DNA from: JANRKF01 sp964518725
Lineage (GTDB): Bacteria; Pseudomonadota; Alphaproteobacteria; Rickettsiales; SXRF01
Direction: 5' to 3'
NCBI GenBank assembly: GCA_964518725.1
Contig: CAZFKP010000005.1
Coordinates: 1-64,000, forward strand
Length of the DNA stretch: 64,000 nucleotides
The translations under genes and the position numbers were made by a program. The notes beneath the pieces were generated by a model. That model was given only the letters and a program-made list of their open reading frames with translations, was not told the DNA's origin and searched no databases. This document shows positions 8,743 through 16,377 of the stretch, one piece after another (position 1 is the first letter of the stretch; each line of letters begins with the position of its first letter).

Positions 8743-8851
8743 ATATTGATATATAATGCGAATTACTGCTTTTTCTGGTTGATTAAGATGCGGTTCGACG
8801 CATTCATGAGGATGTCCACAGGGGACAACAACAACCGAAAGGAAGCCAACC
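8743..8851 (+). promoter_or_regulatory. Promoter and leader of the first plus-strand accessory operon
   Basis: TATAAT at 8752-8757 followed by GCGA looks like a -10 element. The leader contains a dyad TGTCC-N5-GGACA at 8813-8827, then GAAAGGAAG as ribosome binding site for the gene at 8852. The same elements in the same order occur at 11609-11721, so this is a shared regulatory block. Confidence 0.55.
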
Positions 8852-9064
8852 ATGCAGAATCAAGCAGAAGCCACCCAAAAATATCTCGACAGCATGCAAG
8901 CAATTGATGCCATGCTCAAACGCCTCCGCACCGTCAAAGCAAAGACATTTGCTACCGACCCCAACAAAGTGAATTGGGGGCATGTGGGTGACATGCGCCG
9001 CATCGAAATTGAACTCAAAGAATTTAGCGACATGCTTTTTAACGAAGGCGAATTCGCAGCATAA
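8852..9064 (+). CDS. Small phage protein, hypothetical
   Basis: A 70-residue helical protein, first gene of a plus-strand set that starts at the promoter block near 8752. It reads as one long amphipathic helix pair (YLDSMQAIDAMLKRLRTVKA and RRIEIELKEFSDMLF). A clear AAAGGAAG site precedes it. I do not recognise a function. Its position opposite to the head genes, next to three other small genes, suggests an accessory role such as host takeover rather than a structural one. Confidence 0.65.
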   Translation: MQNQAEATQKYLDSMQAIDAMLKRLRTVKAKTFATDPNKVNWGHVGDMRRIEIELKEFSDMLFNEGEFAA

Positions 9065-9075
9065 GGAGAACAGCC

Positions 9076-9252
9076 ATGAACAACGAACTCAACGAACTTT
9101 TAACCAAAATCGCACAAGAGCATCTCGGTTTTGAAACGCTGGAAGAACGCAAATCCGACAGCCTCGATTTTAAGGATGTCGGGGTGTTGAATGTCAAAGC
9201 CGCGCTCGAAGCTGCCTACGCAGCGGGCAGAGCCAGCCGGAAGGGAGCGTAA
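9076..9252 (+). CDS. Small phage protein, DUF6900-like
   Basis: A 58-residue gene with AAGGAG nine bases upstream of the ATG at 9076. The protein has IAQEHLGFETLEERKSDSLD followed by FKDVGVLNVKAALEAAYAAG, a pattern I associate with the DUF6900 family of small phage and plasmid proteins. The start of the next gene follows its stop by one base, so both are in one operon. No enzymatic motif is present. The family name is from memory of the pattern. Confidence 0.6.
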   Translation: MNNELNELLTKIAQEHLGFETLEERKSDSLDFKDVGVLNVKAALEAAYAAGRASRKGA

Positions 9253-9253
9253 C

Positions 9254-9562
9254 ATGGAACCGCTACGCATCCGCTTTGCGCGCAAACCTGAATGCCTTGC
9301 TGAAATAAAAGCAGCAGCAACAAGCCCCGCTTATCATTTTGAGCGCGTGCAGGTGACAGAAACCATTACGCTCAGCGCGCAAGAATATGATGGTTTCACG
9401 CGCAGCCTACTCAAAGACCGCAGCTGGCTTGCTGGAAAAGGCGGCACCATTAACGGGCTCACGCAGGCGATTGCCATTACCGCGCCGGAGCGCGAGACGC
9501 TTTACATCAACCCCGAAGGCTACAGCTACGCACGCTATATCGGCATGGCCACCACTCACTGA
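9254..9562 (+). CDS. Small phage protein, hypothetical
   Basis: A 102-residue protein. The ATG at 9254 is chosen because GGAAGGGA lies just upstream and because an upstream extension to 9191 would overlap the preceding gene completely. The sequence has strand-rich segments (ERVQVTETITLSAQEYDGF and IAITAPERETLYINPEG) and no cysteine. I do not recognise it. Its tail GYSYARYIG is of the kind seen in phage proteins of unknown function. Confidence 0.6.
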   Translation: MEPLRIRFARKPECLAEIKAAATSPAYHFERVQVTETITLSAQEYDGFTRSLLKDRSWLAGKGGTINGLTQAIAITAPERETLYINPEGYSYARYIGMATTH

Positions 9563-9573
9563 AAGGAATTTTT

Positions 9574-9828
9574 ATGACTGACTGGAACCGCAAATACAAA
9601 CAAACCTACCACAAGGAAGTCTACAGCTGGGGTGAGCTACGCACCTTGCGTATGGGCAATGCCTATACCTGCATCATCCATCCCGAACATCTTGCCGCCA
9701 TCAATCGCGGCGAGGCATTTACGTGCGAACAAGGCTTCCGCTGGAGCGTTACTATCAATGACGGCATCGTCACCCTGCAGCACACCAGCTGCGTGTTTTC
9801 TATCCCACTCGTGGAACTTAATGCGTAA
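9574..9828 (+). CDS. Small phage protein, hypothetical
   Basis: An 84-residue protein eleven bases after the previous gene, with a GAAAGGAA site upstream. It is rich in aromatic residues and shows a compact alpha/beta pattern (ELRTLRMGNAYTCIIHPEHL, FRWSVTINDGIVTLQHTSC). Three cysteines are present. No known family is recognised. The operon context suggests a phage accessory function. Confidence 0.6.
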   Translation: MTDWNRKYKQTYHKEVYSWGELRTLRMGNAYTCIIHPEHLAAINRGEAFTCEQGFRWSVTINDGIVTLQHTSCVFSIPLVELNA

Positions 9829-9838
9829 GGAGCATTGT

Positions 9839-10042
9839 ATGACAACACCAAAATATCCCAACGTGCATGTTGAACTGGTTGGCAAAGACGGCAACGCGTT
9901 TATGATTCTTGGTCTCTGCCAACGCGCCGCCACCAAGGCGGGTTTAGAAAAATCCGAAATCGACGCCTTCATGCAGGAGGCACAATCAGGCGATTATAAT
10001 CACCTGCTGAATACCTGCATGGAATGGTTCGATATCGATTAG
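9839..10042 (+). CDS. Small phage/plasmid protein, hypothetical
   Basis: A 67-residue protein from the ATG at 9839, preceded by AAGGAG. The sequence VHVELVGKDGNAFMILGL followed by SEIDAFMQEAQSGDYNHLL and a C-terminal CMEW resembles a small protein that I recall as common in phages and plasmids of many bacteria, without known function. It overlaps the convergent methyltransferase gene by four bases at 10039-10042. An extension to 9632 in the same frame is rejected because it would cover the preceding gene. Confidence 0.65.
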   Translation: MTTPKYPNVHVELVGKDGNAFMILGLCQRAATKAGLEKSEIDAFMQEAQSGDYNHLLNTCMEWFDID

Positions 10043-11572
10043 GGGTCGCATATCATCGCATCCACTTTTTTAATCCGCTCACCCAGCCAGCGCATCGTAC
10101 CGGTGTGCATGCTGTTGCCCAGTGCCTTGTAGCGCGGGCCGTCAGCGGCTTCTTTACCACGATACGGAATCAGCGTGTAATCATCAGGAAATCCCTGCAG
10201 CCGTTCACACTCACGCGGTGTTAATCGCCGCACCACCATCGGCGAAATCACCCTCGGCGTGTAGGCTGCGCTGAGTGTCGGCGATGGCCCACCGTTTTCA
10301 CCAATGCCGCAGCCTTGACGGTTCATATCATCCATCTTATCGGGGTCGCGCAGTGCGTTGCGTAAATCAAGCGGATGCAACACGGCGGGTTGGTTATCGC
10401 CCATTTCTGCACGCAGCGTCGAGCAAGTTTCGGTCAAATGCCGCGGGCCTGCATACCTACCAATGCTGCCCGGTTCAAACGCTGCCACACCGTGCACATC
10501 CGCCTTGGTGAGTGTGTACATCACATCATTTTCGCTTGCGCCCACACCTTCTGGTCCACCCGCGCTGCGGCCGATCATATTGCCTTGCAGGGCAATGTAG
10601 GTCGAGCGGTCGCCACCAGCGGTGACGGTTTTGGATTGCTCGGTTTCCGTCACATACATGCCGCCGTTCGGGCGGTCTTTGCGCCTGCCATTGGCATCGC
10701 AGTAGGTTACATTATATGCGCGCGCGGGAACGAATAAGGGCGCACCCGCCAGCGCATGCTGATCCTCCAGCCCCATCTTGTTGCCATATTGGGCGTTGAG
10801 GGTGCAGGCGACATCGGCAGGCCATTGCTGCTTGTCCACCACATAGGTTTCCAGCTCCGCATCGTGTTTGTTGTAACGCGACATCAATGTTTTTGCGACG
10901 GGTCGCATGTAGCCGCTGCTGGCAAGGTCGACATCCGCTCCCCAGCCACCGCTTGAAGCGCGGCTTTTAAATGTTCCGGCAACTTCTTGCCGCGTTTCTC
11001 GGCGCGGCGTAATATCCCGCTGCAGGCTTTCGCGCTCAAATAGTACCGCTGCGGCAGGTCGCCAGTCTCCAAGATATCCGATAACGAACACACGTCTGCG
11101 CCGCTGTGGCACTCCGAAATACTGAGCGTCAAGAATGCGGTAGGCGAACCCATACCCGCATTCCGCCAGCGCGCCGAGGAAGGTGCCAAATGTCCGTCCT
11201 CCGTCAATCGACAGCACACCGGGGACATTTTCCCAAACCACCCATCGTGGCTTTGCGCTTTGAGCAAGGCGAATAAATCCGAGTGCGAGGTTGCCCCGGT
11301 CGTCAGCAAACCCTTTGCGAAGTCCTGCGATACTGAAGGACTGGCAAGGGGTTCCTCCGACCAGAAGGTCAATTGCTCCATAGTCATTTTCCGTGAGTGT
11401 CGTGAAATCGCCGAAGAGCGGCACATCCGGGTAATGATGCGAAAGCACCGCGCGGGCGAAGGGGTTCGATTTCAGAAAATCCTGCCGCCTTAAAACCGAG
11501 CGGATGCCACGCCACCGTTGCCGCCTCAATGCCGGAACATACCGACAGATAGCGAATGGGTTTTGCATCCAT
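10039..11572 (-). pseudogene. Cytosine-C5 DNA methyltransferase, interrupted by one-base frameshift
   Basis: Two minus-strand frames together give a full C5 methyltransferase. The first frame (start 11572) holds motif I, YLSVCSGIEAATVAWHPLG, and AAGFSEIEP; the second continues with FARAVLSHHYPDVP. Joining them requires removing one C in the run at 11461-11464. Motif IV GGTPCQSFS (catalytic Cys), VWENVPG, PQRRRRVFVIG, ERLQGFPDDY and YKALGNSM are all intact in the second frame, around a large target-recognition region. As read, the enzyme lacks the SAM-binding loop. It may be a true mutation, a sequencing error or a recoded site. Confidence 0.85.
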
Positions 11573-11608
11573 AGGGGGCGGCTGGAGTCAACATTATTAG
11601 CTGGTTAG

Positions 11609-11721
11609 CGCATTGATTTATAATGCGATTAAGTGCTTATAAGCGTTGCTATCCTTCGCATTCGAAGCATTCATGCATGTGTCCACATGGACATTAACCG
11701 AAAAATGCAAAGGAGCATGTT
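11609..11721 (+). promoter_or_regulatory. Promoter and leader of the DUF3489 gene
   Basis: A palindrome CGCATT-N7-AATGCG (11609-11627) overlaps TATAAT (11619-11624). The leader has TGTCCACATGGACA (11680-11693), with 6-bp arms, then GCAAAGGAG as ribosome binding site. These elements match the block at 8743-8851 in order and sequence. Confidence 0.55.
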
Positions 11722-12183
11722 ATGACTAAACCAACCCCATCACAGGAAAAAATCCTGAAAGCCGCCGCGAAAAATCCCGACTGTGATATCCGTGATTTTA
11801 TGACGCACATCACAATCCGTTCGGTGTCCGAGAAAGTGTTTCAAACGATGCTTGCCAACGGATGGATTGAAGAGAATAAAGCATCTGCTTACTTTATCAC
11901 CGCTGCAGGATGTGCAGTGGTGGGAGCGACGCCAGCAGAAGCATCCGCACCCAAACCCAGTGCAAAGCCAGATGCATCAACGCCCAAACAATCCAAACAG
12001 CAAATCATGATTGCACTGCTGAAGCGTGAAGAAGGCGCCACGCTGCATCAACTGGTTGCAGCCACGGGCTGGCAAAAACACTCGGTGCATGGTGCGATGG
12101 CGGGGGTGCTGAAAAAGAAACTCGGCCTTACCATTGAGTCGGGCAAAAACCGCGACGGCGAACGCACCTACAAAATCGCGTGA
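11722..12183 (+). CDS. DUF3489 domain protein
   Basis: A 153-residue protein. The C-terminal half (SKQQIMIALLKREEGATLHQ, then LVAATGWQKHSVHGAMAGVL) is the DUF3489 pattern, a winged-helix-like domain common in alphaproteobacterial phages and islands. The N-terminal 75 residues resemble another helical DNA-binding part, and a proline/alanine linker (APKPSAKPDASTPKQ) joins them. It likely binds DNA. Its own promoter block upstream is shared with the small operon at 8852. It ends one base before the convergent methyltransferase gene. Confidence 0.75.
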   Translation: MTKPTPSQEKILKAAAKNPDCDIRDFMTHITIRSVSEKVFQTMLANGWIEENKASAYFITAAGCAVVGATPAEASAPKPSAKPDASTPKQSKQQIMIALLKREEGATLHQLVAATGWQKHSVHGAMAGVLKKKLGLTIESGKNRDGERTYKIA

Positions 12184-12184
12184 A

Positions 12185-13426
12185 TCAGCCAGCGCGCTCG
12201 GAATGAAGGTCGGCGAATGTCCGGCCTTCTTCTTCGTGGCTTGCTTCCTTGCCTGTAAATTCCTGCCAGCGGCGTATGATGACATCGCAATATTTCGGGT
12301 CGAGTTCAATGAGGCACGCAGAGCGGCCAGTTTTTTCGCAGGCGATGAGCGTGGAGCCAGAGCCACCGAACGGGTCGAGGACGATATCACGGCTCTTGCT
12401 TGAATTCTCGACCGCACGCTGCACCAGCTCCACCGGCTTCATGGTGGGGTGGAGGTCGTTGGACACTGGCTTGTTAAAAAACCACACATCGCCCTGATTG
12501 CGCGCGCCGCACCAGAAATGCGTCGTGCCTTCTTTCCAGCCATAAAGAATCGGTTCGTACTGACGTTGATAATCGGCACGTCCCATTGTGAAGGTGTTCT
12601 TTGCCCAGATGATGAAGGTCGACCAGTGTCCACCCGCCTTGCGAAAGGCGTTTTGCAACGTGTCCAGTTCCGAGGACGACATGCAGATGTAAATCGCACC
12701 CTTGCACACGGCGACGAAGTTGGTGCAGGCCTCCAGCAGAAATTCCTCAAACTCAGCACCGAGATTGTCGTTTTTAATGGTGCGTTTGTTGCCGCGCATT
12801 TTATCTTTGGCGGTAGCTCCATAGTTCACATTATAGGGCGGGTCGGTAAATACCATGTCGGCAAGGCTACCACCCAGCACACGCTCCACCGCATCCAGCT
12901 TGGTGGAGTCGCCGCAAAGCAAACGGTGCGAACCCAGCAACCACAGATCTCCGGGCGTGCTGATGGCAACGGCTTCGACCTCCGGCACCGCATCATCTTC
13001 CGTCTCGCCAACTTCCGTCATGGGGGCGAGTAGCTTATCCAGCTCGTCATCGCTGAAGCCCATGATGTCCAGATTAAAATCTTCCGCCTGCAGGTCGGTC
13101 AGCTCCAGCCGCAGCATTGCTTCATCCCATCCCGCATTCATGGCGATGCGGTTATCGGCGATGATGAGCGCGCGTTTTTGTGTCTCGCTTAAATGCGCGA
13201 GCATAATGGCGGGGACATCTTTCATGCCGAGGCGCTGCGCCGCGAGCAAACGACCATGCCCTGCGATGATACCCTGATGCTGATCAATCAGGATCGGATT
13301 CACGAAACCGAACTCCGCAATCGATGCCATGATCTGTGCGATCTGTTCATCCGAATGCGTGCGCGCATTACGCACGTAAGGAATCAGCTTCTCGACAGAG
13401 TAGTCGGTGATGGAAAGATCGGTCAT
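12185..13426 (-). CDS. ParB-like domain fused to N6-adenine/N4-cytosine DNA methyltransferase
   Basis: A 413-residue fusion. Residues 5-100 are a ParB/Srx-type nuclease-like domain (NARTHSDEQIAQIMASIAEF and GIIAGHGRLLAAQRLG). Residues 160-400 are a beta-class amino-methyltransferase: DPPYNV near 195 and, later, LDPFGGSGSTLIACE as the SAM-binding motif, so the catalytic motif precedes the SAM motif. Such fusions are frequent in prophages and protect phage DNA from restriction. No restriction enzyme is nearby. The target-recognition region holds FTMGRADYQRQYEPILYGW. Confidence 0.92.
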   Translation of the reverse strand: MTDLSITDYSVEKLIPYVRNARTHSDEQIAQIMASIAEFGFVNPILIDQHQGIIAGHGRLLAAQRLGMKDVPAIMLAHLSETQKRALIIADNRIAMNAGWDEAMLRLELTDLQAEDFNLDIMGFSDDELDKLLAPMTEVGETEDDAVPEVEAVAISTPGDLWLLGSHRLLCGDSTKLDAVERVLGGSLADMVFTDPPYNVNYGATAKDKMRGNKRTIKNDNLGAEFEEFLLEACTNFVAVCKGAIYICMSSSELDTLQNAFRKAGGHWSTFIIWAKNTFTMGRADYQRQYEPILYGWKEGTTHFWCGARNQGDVWFFNKPVSNDLHPTMKPVELVQRAVENSSKSRDIVLDPFGGSGSTLIACEKTGRSACLIELDPKYCDVIIRRWQEFTGKEASHEEEGRTFADLHSERAG

Positions 13427-13438
13427 GGATATTCTCAG

Positions 13439-13464
13439 GTGCGAACCGAGTGCGAACTGCGAAC
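13439..13464. repeat. Three TGCGAAC direct repeats before the ParB-methyltransferase gene
   Basis: TGCGAAC occurs at 13440-13446, 13451-13457 and 13458-13464, just upstream of the minus-strand methyltransferase start. Further copies in opposite orientations lie in the DUF1376 gene at 14591-14597 and 14640-14646. They could be an operator for the methyltransferase or iterons. No protein partner can be named. Confidence 0.45.
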
Positions 13465-13493
13465 CCGGATTTTTAGGCTGTCGCTAAAAAAGT

Positions 13494-13591
13494 GGCGCGG
13501 CTTTGCCCCCCGCATACGTTCTATGCACGGGGAGGACCCGTGGCTTGCCGATGCGACGTGGGATAGCGGGAGATGGGCGGAAAGCCGCGCC
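13494..13591 (+). ncRNA. Candidate structured RNA in prophage intergenic region
   Basis: A 98-base segment is closed by a perfect 11-bp stem, GGCGCGGCTTT (13494-13504) with AAAGCCGCGCC (13581-13591). Inside, GCATA-CGTTC-TATGC (13512-13526) forms a hairpin extended by a C-run/G-run stem, and CACGGG-GAGGA-CCCGTG (13527-13543) is an alternative hairpin. The segment has no supported coding frame and lies in a 270-base gap. Orientation is not known, because the stems are symmetrical; the plus strand is given only as a convention. Confidence 0.45.
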
Positions 13592-13610
13592 GAGCGGCAG
13601 GGAGTAAGCA

Positions 13611-13639
13611 ATAAAAAACCCGCTCGGGACGAGCAGGTT
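13611..13639 (-). terminator. Rho-independent terminator of the leftward early operon
   Basis: On the minus strand AACCTGCTCG-TCC-CGAGCGGGTT is followed by a run of T's (13613-13618 on the plus strand as A's). It lies 58 bases past the end of the DUF6456-like gene and would end transcription from the cro-side promoter before the methyltransferase gene. Confidence 0.65.
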
Positions 13640-13696
13640 GCGTAGAAACAATTCTTGGATGATGTGTAAATACATACCATCTAGGTGCACCTGCTG

Positions 13697-14269
13697 TCAA
13701 CGGCGAGGTTCGCGCAAACGTCTGAATGACTCCACGAGTTCGTCTAGTGCTTCACGCAGGCGGATGATGCCATAGCCTTTGCGCCAGCCACGCGCGGCTT
13801 CATATTCGTTCAGTCCTTCACCGTGGCAACAGATCTCCTGCACCATGCGCCGCGACTCATGATTAAGGTTGCGCAGGAGACGCTCGTGAAGGTTCAGCGC
13901 CTCGATCTGAATCTCCAGCGGGTACGCACCTACGTTGATACCTTTGTCAAACACCATTGGCACCAGCTCACGCGACATGCGCGGCTGCGCCTTCTCATAG
14001 TTGCAGGCAATGCGGTCGGCGGCGCGGTACTGCGCGTCACTGATGCCACGGCGGTGATGTTCGCCAATGCCGCTTTCCTCATCAATCTTGTAGAGGCGGT
14101 GGTATTTATCGATGGGGCGTTTGTCGCGCACCCGCGTGGCCGTGGTCTTGCGGTCGAGATACACCGTCTCCAGCCGCACTTTGGCCTGAAATTCAGGCGT
14201 GCCGCGATCCGCCTCCAGTTGGATGGCAACCTGCTGCTGACGGGGCTTGCGTTGTTTTTTGCCCATCAC
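13697..14269 (-). CDS. DUF6456-like phage protein
   Basis: A 190-residue basic protein, last gene of the leftward early operon. Residues 55-180 (RRGISDAQYRAADRIACNYE, then MVQEICCHGEGLNEYEAARG, then RLREALDELVESF) follow the helical pattern of DUF6456-type proteins found in alphaproteobacterial phages and in some chromosomal regulators. The position after the replication gene is where lambdoid phages keep late regulators, so a regulatory role is possible. It overlaps the DUF1376 gene by four bases. Confidence 0.55.
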   Translation of the reverse strand: MMGKKQRKPRQQQVAIQLEADRGTPEFQAKVRLETVYLDRKTTATRVRDKRPIDKYHRLYKIDEESGIGEHHRRGISDAQYRAADRIACNYEKAQPRMSRELVPMVFDKGINVGAYPLEIQIEALNLHERLLRNLNHESRRMVQEICCHGEGLNEYEAARGWRKGYGIIRLREALDELVESFRRLREPRR

Positions 14270-15036
14270 CGCACCCCCATCGCATAGACTTCCTTGGCAA
14301 AATACCTCCAGCTGCGTGGCGGGTTGCTGTGCGTCTGCATGTTGCGGGCAAGCAGCTCGGCGATGACAGGAAGAATGTGTTGGAACGGATCGAGGCCGCT
14401 ATCGATCCATTGACGGATCACCTCGTAATCATTGGGTGGTTGCAGCTTATGCTGGTTGAAGATGCTGACGAGCCGATTGGTAAACACACTGGCATCATCT
14501 TCACTGAACGGGGGCTTAAGTTTTCCACAGTTTCCCTGCCGACCATCTAATCTATTATTCTTAAATTTGGATATAGATATAGATAGCAGGTGCGAACTGA
14601 TGTGGCTTGCATCTGCGCCCGCATCTGCAAACAGGGATGGTTCGCACACGCTTTGCATATGCGGCAGCGATGCATCCGCATTTGTTATCTGATTGTTTTT
14701 GCTTGATTCACCTTGCCATCTGGCATGGGCGTTTTGCCGTTTGCTCTCGCGCTTGCCCTCGGCCTTTTGGTACTCATGGATTAAACGCTTCTGCGTGAGC
14801 AAGTGTGGGGGGTGTTTTTGCAAAAATACCCCCAGGGTTTCGCGTATCTTCTTCCACTTATTCACATGCAAACCGAGCAGCCGGGACAGTTCTTTATCAT
14901 CGTCGCGCAGATAGCCGCCGCGCATCCACATAAAGCAAAGCAGCCGCATATATGCGCCTTGCTCTTCGAGCGACAGGTGCTGCGTATCGGCCAGATACGC
15001 CTCGGTAAAAAACGGCATATAGAAATGCTTGGTCAT
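14266..15036 (-). CDS. DUF1376 replication-type protein
   Basis: A 256-residue protein. Residues 1-85 are the DUF1376 domain (FYMPFFTEAYLADTQHLSLE, then EQGAYMRLLCFMWMRGG, then SRLLGLHVNKWKKI), found in phage and prophage replication initiators. The middle is polar and low in order; the C-terminal part (DYEVIRQWIDSGLDPFQHIL) is helical and may bind a partner such as a helicase. Two inverted TGCGAAC copies lie within the gene at 14591 and 14640, in a place comparable to origin iterons in lambda gene O. The replication role is inferred from family and order. Confidence 0.75.
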   Translation of the reverse strand: MTKHFYMPFFTEAYLADTQHLSLEEQGAYMRLLCFMWMRGGYLRDDDKELSRLLGLHVNKWKKIRETLGVFLQKHPPHLLTQKRLIHEYQKAEGKRESKRQNAHARWQGESSKNNQITNADASLPHMQSVCEPSLFADAGADASHISSHLLSISISKFKNNRLDGRQGNCGKLKPPFSEDDASVFTNRLVSIFNQHKLQPPNDYEVIRQWIDSGLDPFQHILPVIAELLARNMQTHSNPPRSWRYFAKEVYAMGVR

Positions 15037-15359
15037 AATGCCTCCACTTCTGGAAGCGACATGAGCAGCTCGATGATCGCGCCGACCACTGACGCAGGCA
15101 AGCCATCTGCCTTGCGCGGCATCGAATCAAACAGCGTGTGCGGGGAGACAAAGCGTTGCAGCAGATGCGAGACCAGCACGCAAGCATCCTGAGTGATGTG
15201 ATAGAGTGCGCTATCGGGACGTGGGCCGTTCAACCAGACTTCACCAATGCGTCCATTTGGGTAAAAACCAACCGTCATCTGAAACCGCATGCCGTCGAAC
15301 ACCAGCTCCATGCTCTGGTTTTTCCTACGGGGAGAGAGTGGCTGGCGCTCGTCGTTCAT
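15033..15359 (-). CDS. TSCPD-like small phage protein
   Basis: A 108-residue protein between cro-like and DUF1376 genes, overlapping both by four bases. The pattern MELVFDGMRFQMTVGFYPNG followed by VWLNGPRPDSALYHITQDAC and VLVSHLLQRFVS, then LPASVVGAIIELL, resembles the TSCPD-like proteins present in phages of Alphaproteobacteria, related to the C-terminal domain of some ribonucleotide reductases. The conserved function is unknown. Confidence in the reading frame is high, in the family moderate. Confidence 0.6.
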   Translation of the reverse strand: MNDERQPLSPRRKNQSMELVFDGMRFQMTVGFYPNGRIGEVWLNGPRPDSALYHITQDACVLVSHLLQRFVSPHTLFDSMPRKADGLPASVVGAIIELLMSLPEVEAL

Positions 15360-15643
15360 GCTGCATCCGCTTTTTCTTTCGCTGGCAGGAAGCGTTTGCG
15401 GAGCGCGAACTTTGGATCGAGCAATGCCTGCACATCGGGGGGAACATTTTCGAGGTCGTAGTAATCATCGGGGCGGACAGCACCCATCGTGATAAAGTAA
15501 ATGCGTACCACCACGTCCGGGTCTAAAATGCGGCCATGCTTGATGTGCCGATTAATGGTCGAGACAGAGCAGCCGACCATCGATGCGAGTTCGGACTGCT
15601 TCATTCCCACTAATTTGAGCCAATGATGCAATTTCATGATCAC
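15356..15643 (-). CDS. Cro-like helix-turn-helix regulator
   Basis: A 95-residue protein with a helix-turn-helix at residues 12-35 (MKQSELASMVGCSVSTINRH). It is the first gene of the leftward early operon and is divergent from the CI-like repressor gene with 87 bases between them. This is the Cro position in lambdoid switches. The C-terminal half (FITMGAVRPDDYYDLENVP) is typical for XRE-type Cro proteins of prophages. The start could be the ATG at 15643 or at 15637. Confidence 0.8.
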   Translation of the reverse strand: MIMKLHHWLKLVGMKQSELASMVGCSVSTINRHIKHGRILDPDVVVRIYFITMGAVRPDDYYDLENVPPDVQALLDPKFALRKRFLPAKEKADAA

Positions 15644-15730
15644 TAAATCGCACTAAATGCAATTTTCTGTCAATGCAATTTTCCCATTAAGCACTTGACG
15701 CGATTTTGCCGCTGCGGTAAAAAGCAGCCT
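15627..15730. promoter_or_regulatory. Divergent operator region between cro-like and CI-like genes
   Basis: TGCAATTT occurs at 15627-15634, 15658-15665 and 15674-15681 in the same orientation; the last two are part of the 12-base repeat AATGCAATTTTC. TTGACG at 15695-15700 could be a -35 element for the CI-like gene. The same core occurs as an inverted pair at 16378 and 16399. These are likely repressor half-sites. Confidence 0.5.
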
Positions 15731-16315
15731 ATGACCACAAACAACATCGCATATCTCCGCAGGCGGCGGAATCTCACGCAAAAGCGGCTGGCCGATATGA
15801 TCGGCATTCCAGCCTCCACCCTCAATCGCATTGAGACGGGCGAAACTGAGGGCTTTGAGAAGTACCGCGCGTTGCTTTCCAAGGCGCTCAGCTGCGCCCC
15901 GGAAGCGTTGGATGCGCCTGAGCTTGACCTGCCCAGCACACCCGTCACCGGCTTTATTAAATACAAGACCTTCATCAAGGAAATTCCTGACAAACAGCGC
16001 GAGACCGTGGACGCTATTTCGGGACTGCCCGCAACCGCAGAGGCGCTGAAAATCAAGACCTCCGACCTTGTGCCGTATCACGGCGCAAATGATCTGCTCT
16101 ATTTTGATGGCGTGCCGCAAACCAACGAGCGGCTCTTCCTTGACCGCGAATGCGTCATCACGCTCGATACCAAGAAGCGTGGAGAGCGTTTACTGGCTTG
16201 GATTTCCAAGGGTAGCAAGGAAGGCCATTACATTATTCATCCGCAAGGCGGAACACTGATGATGGATGTCAAAATTCTTGCAGCACACCCCATTCTGCAC
16301 ATCAAGCGCGCTTAA
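15731..16315 (+). CDS. CI-like phage repressor (XRE family)
   Basis: The ATG at 15731 gives a 194-residue protein. Residues 3-60 are an XRE helix-turn-helix (IAYLRRRRNLTQKRLADMIG, then IPASTLNRIETGE). The C-terminal 110 residues are a beta-rich domain with FDGVPQTNERLFLDRECVIT and HIKRA, like the C-terminal part of S24-type repressors, but a clear Ser-Lys autocleavage pair is not recognised. An upstream extension to 15695 would run into the operator and is not chosen. The gene is divergent from the cro-like gene and would keep the lytic genes silent. Confidence 0.8.
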   Translation: MTTNNIAYLRRRRNLTQKRLADMIGIPASTLNRIETGETEGFEKYRALLSKALSCAPEALDAPELDLPSTPVTGFIKYKTFIKEIPDKQRETVDAISGLPATAEALKIKTSDLVPYHGANDLLYFDGVPQTNERLFLDRECVITLDTKKRGERLLAWISKGSKEGHYIIHPQGGTLMMDVKILAAHPILHIKRA

Positions 16316-16377
16316 GCCCGATTCTTTGCCGAAGCGGCAATAAACCGCTGTTATTTCAGTGAAATTTTTTCTTTGTT

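Noticed and set aside
13439..13464. CRISPR-like array from TGCGAAC repeats
   Set aside because: Units are seven bases with irregular spacing and no spacers.
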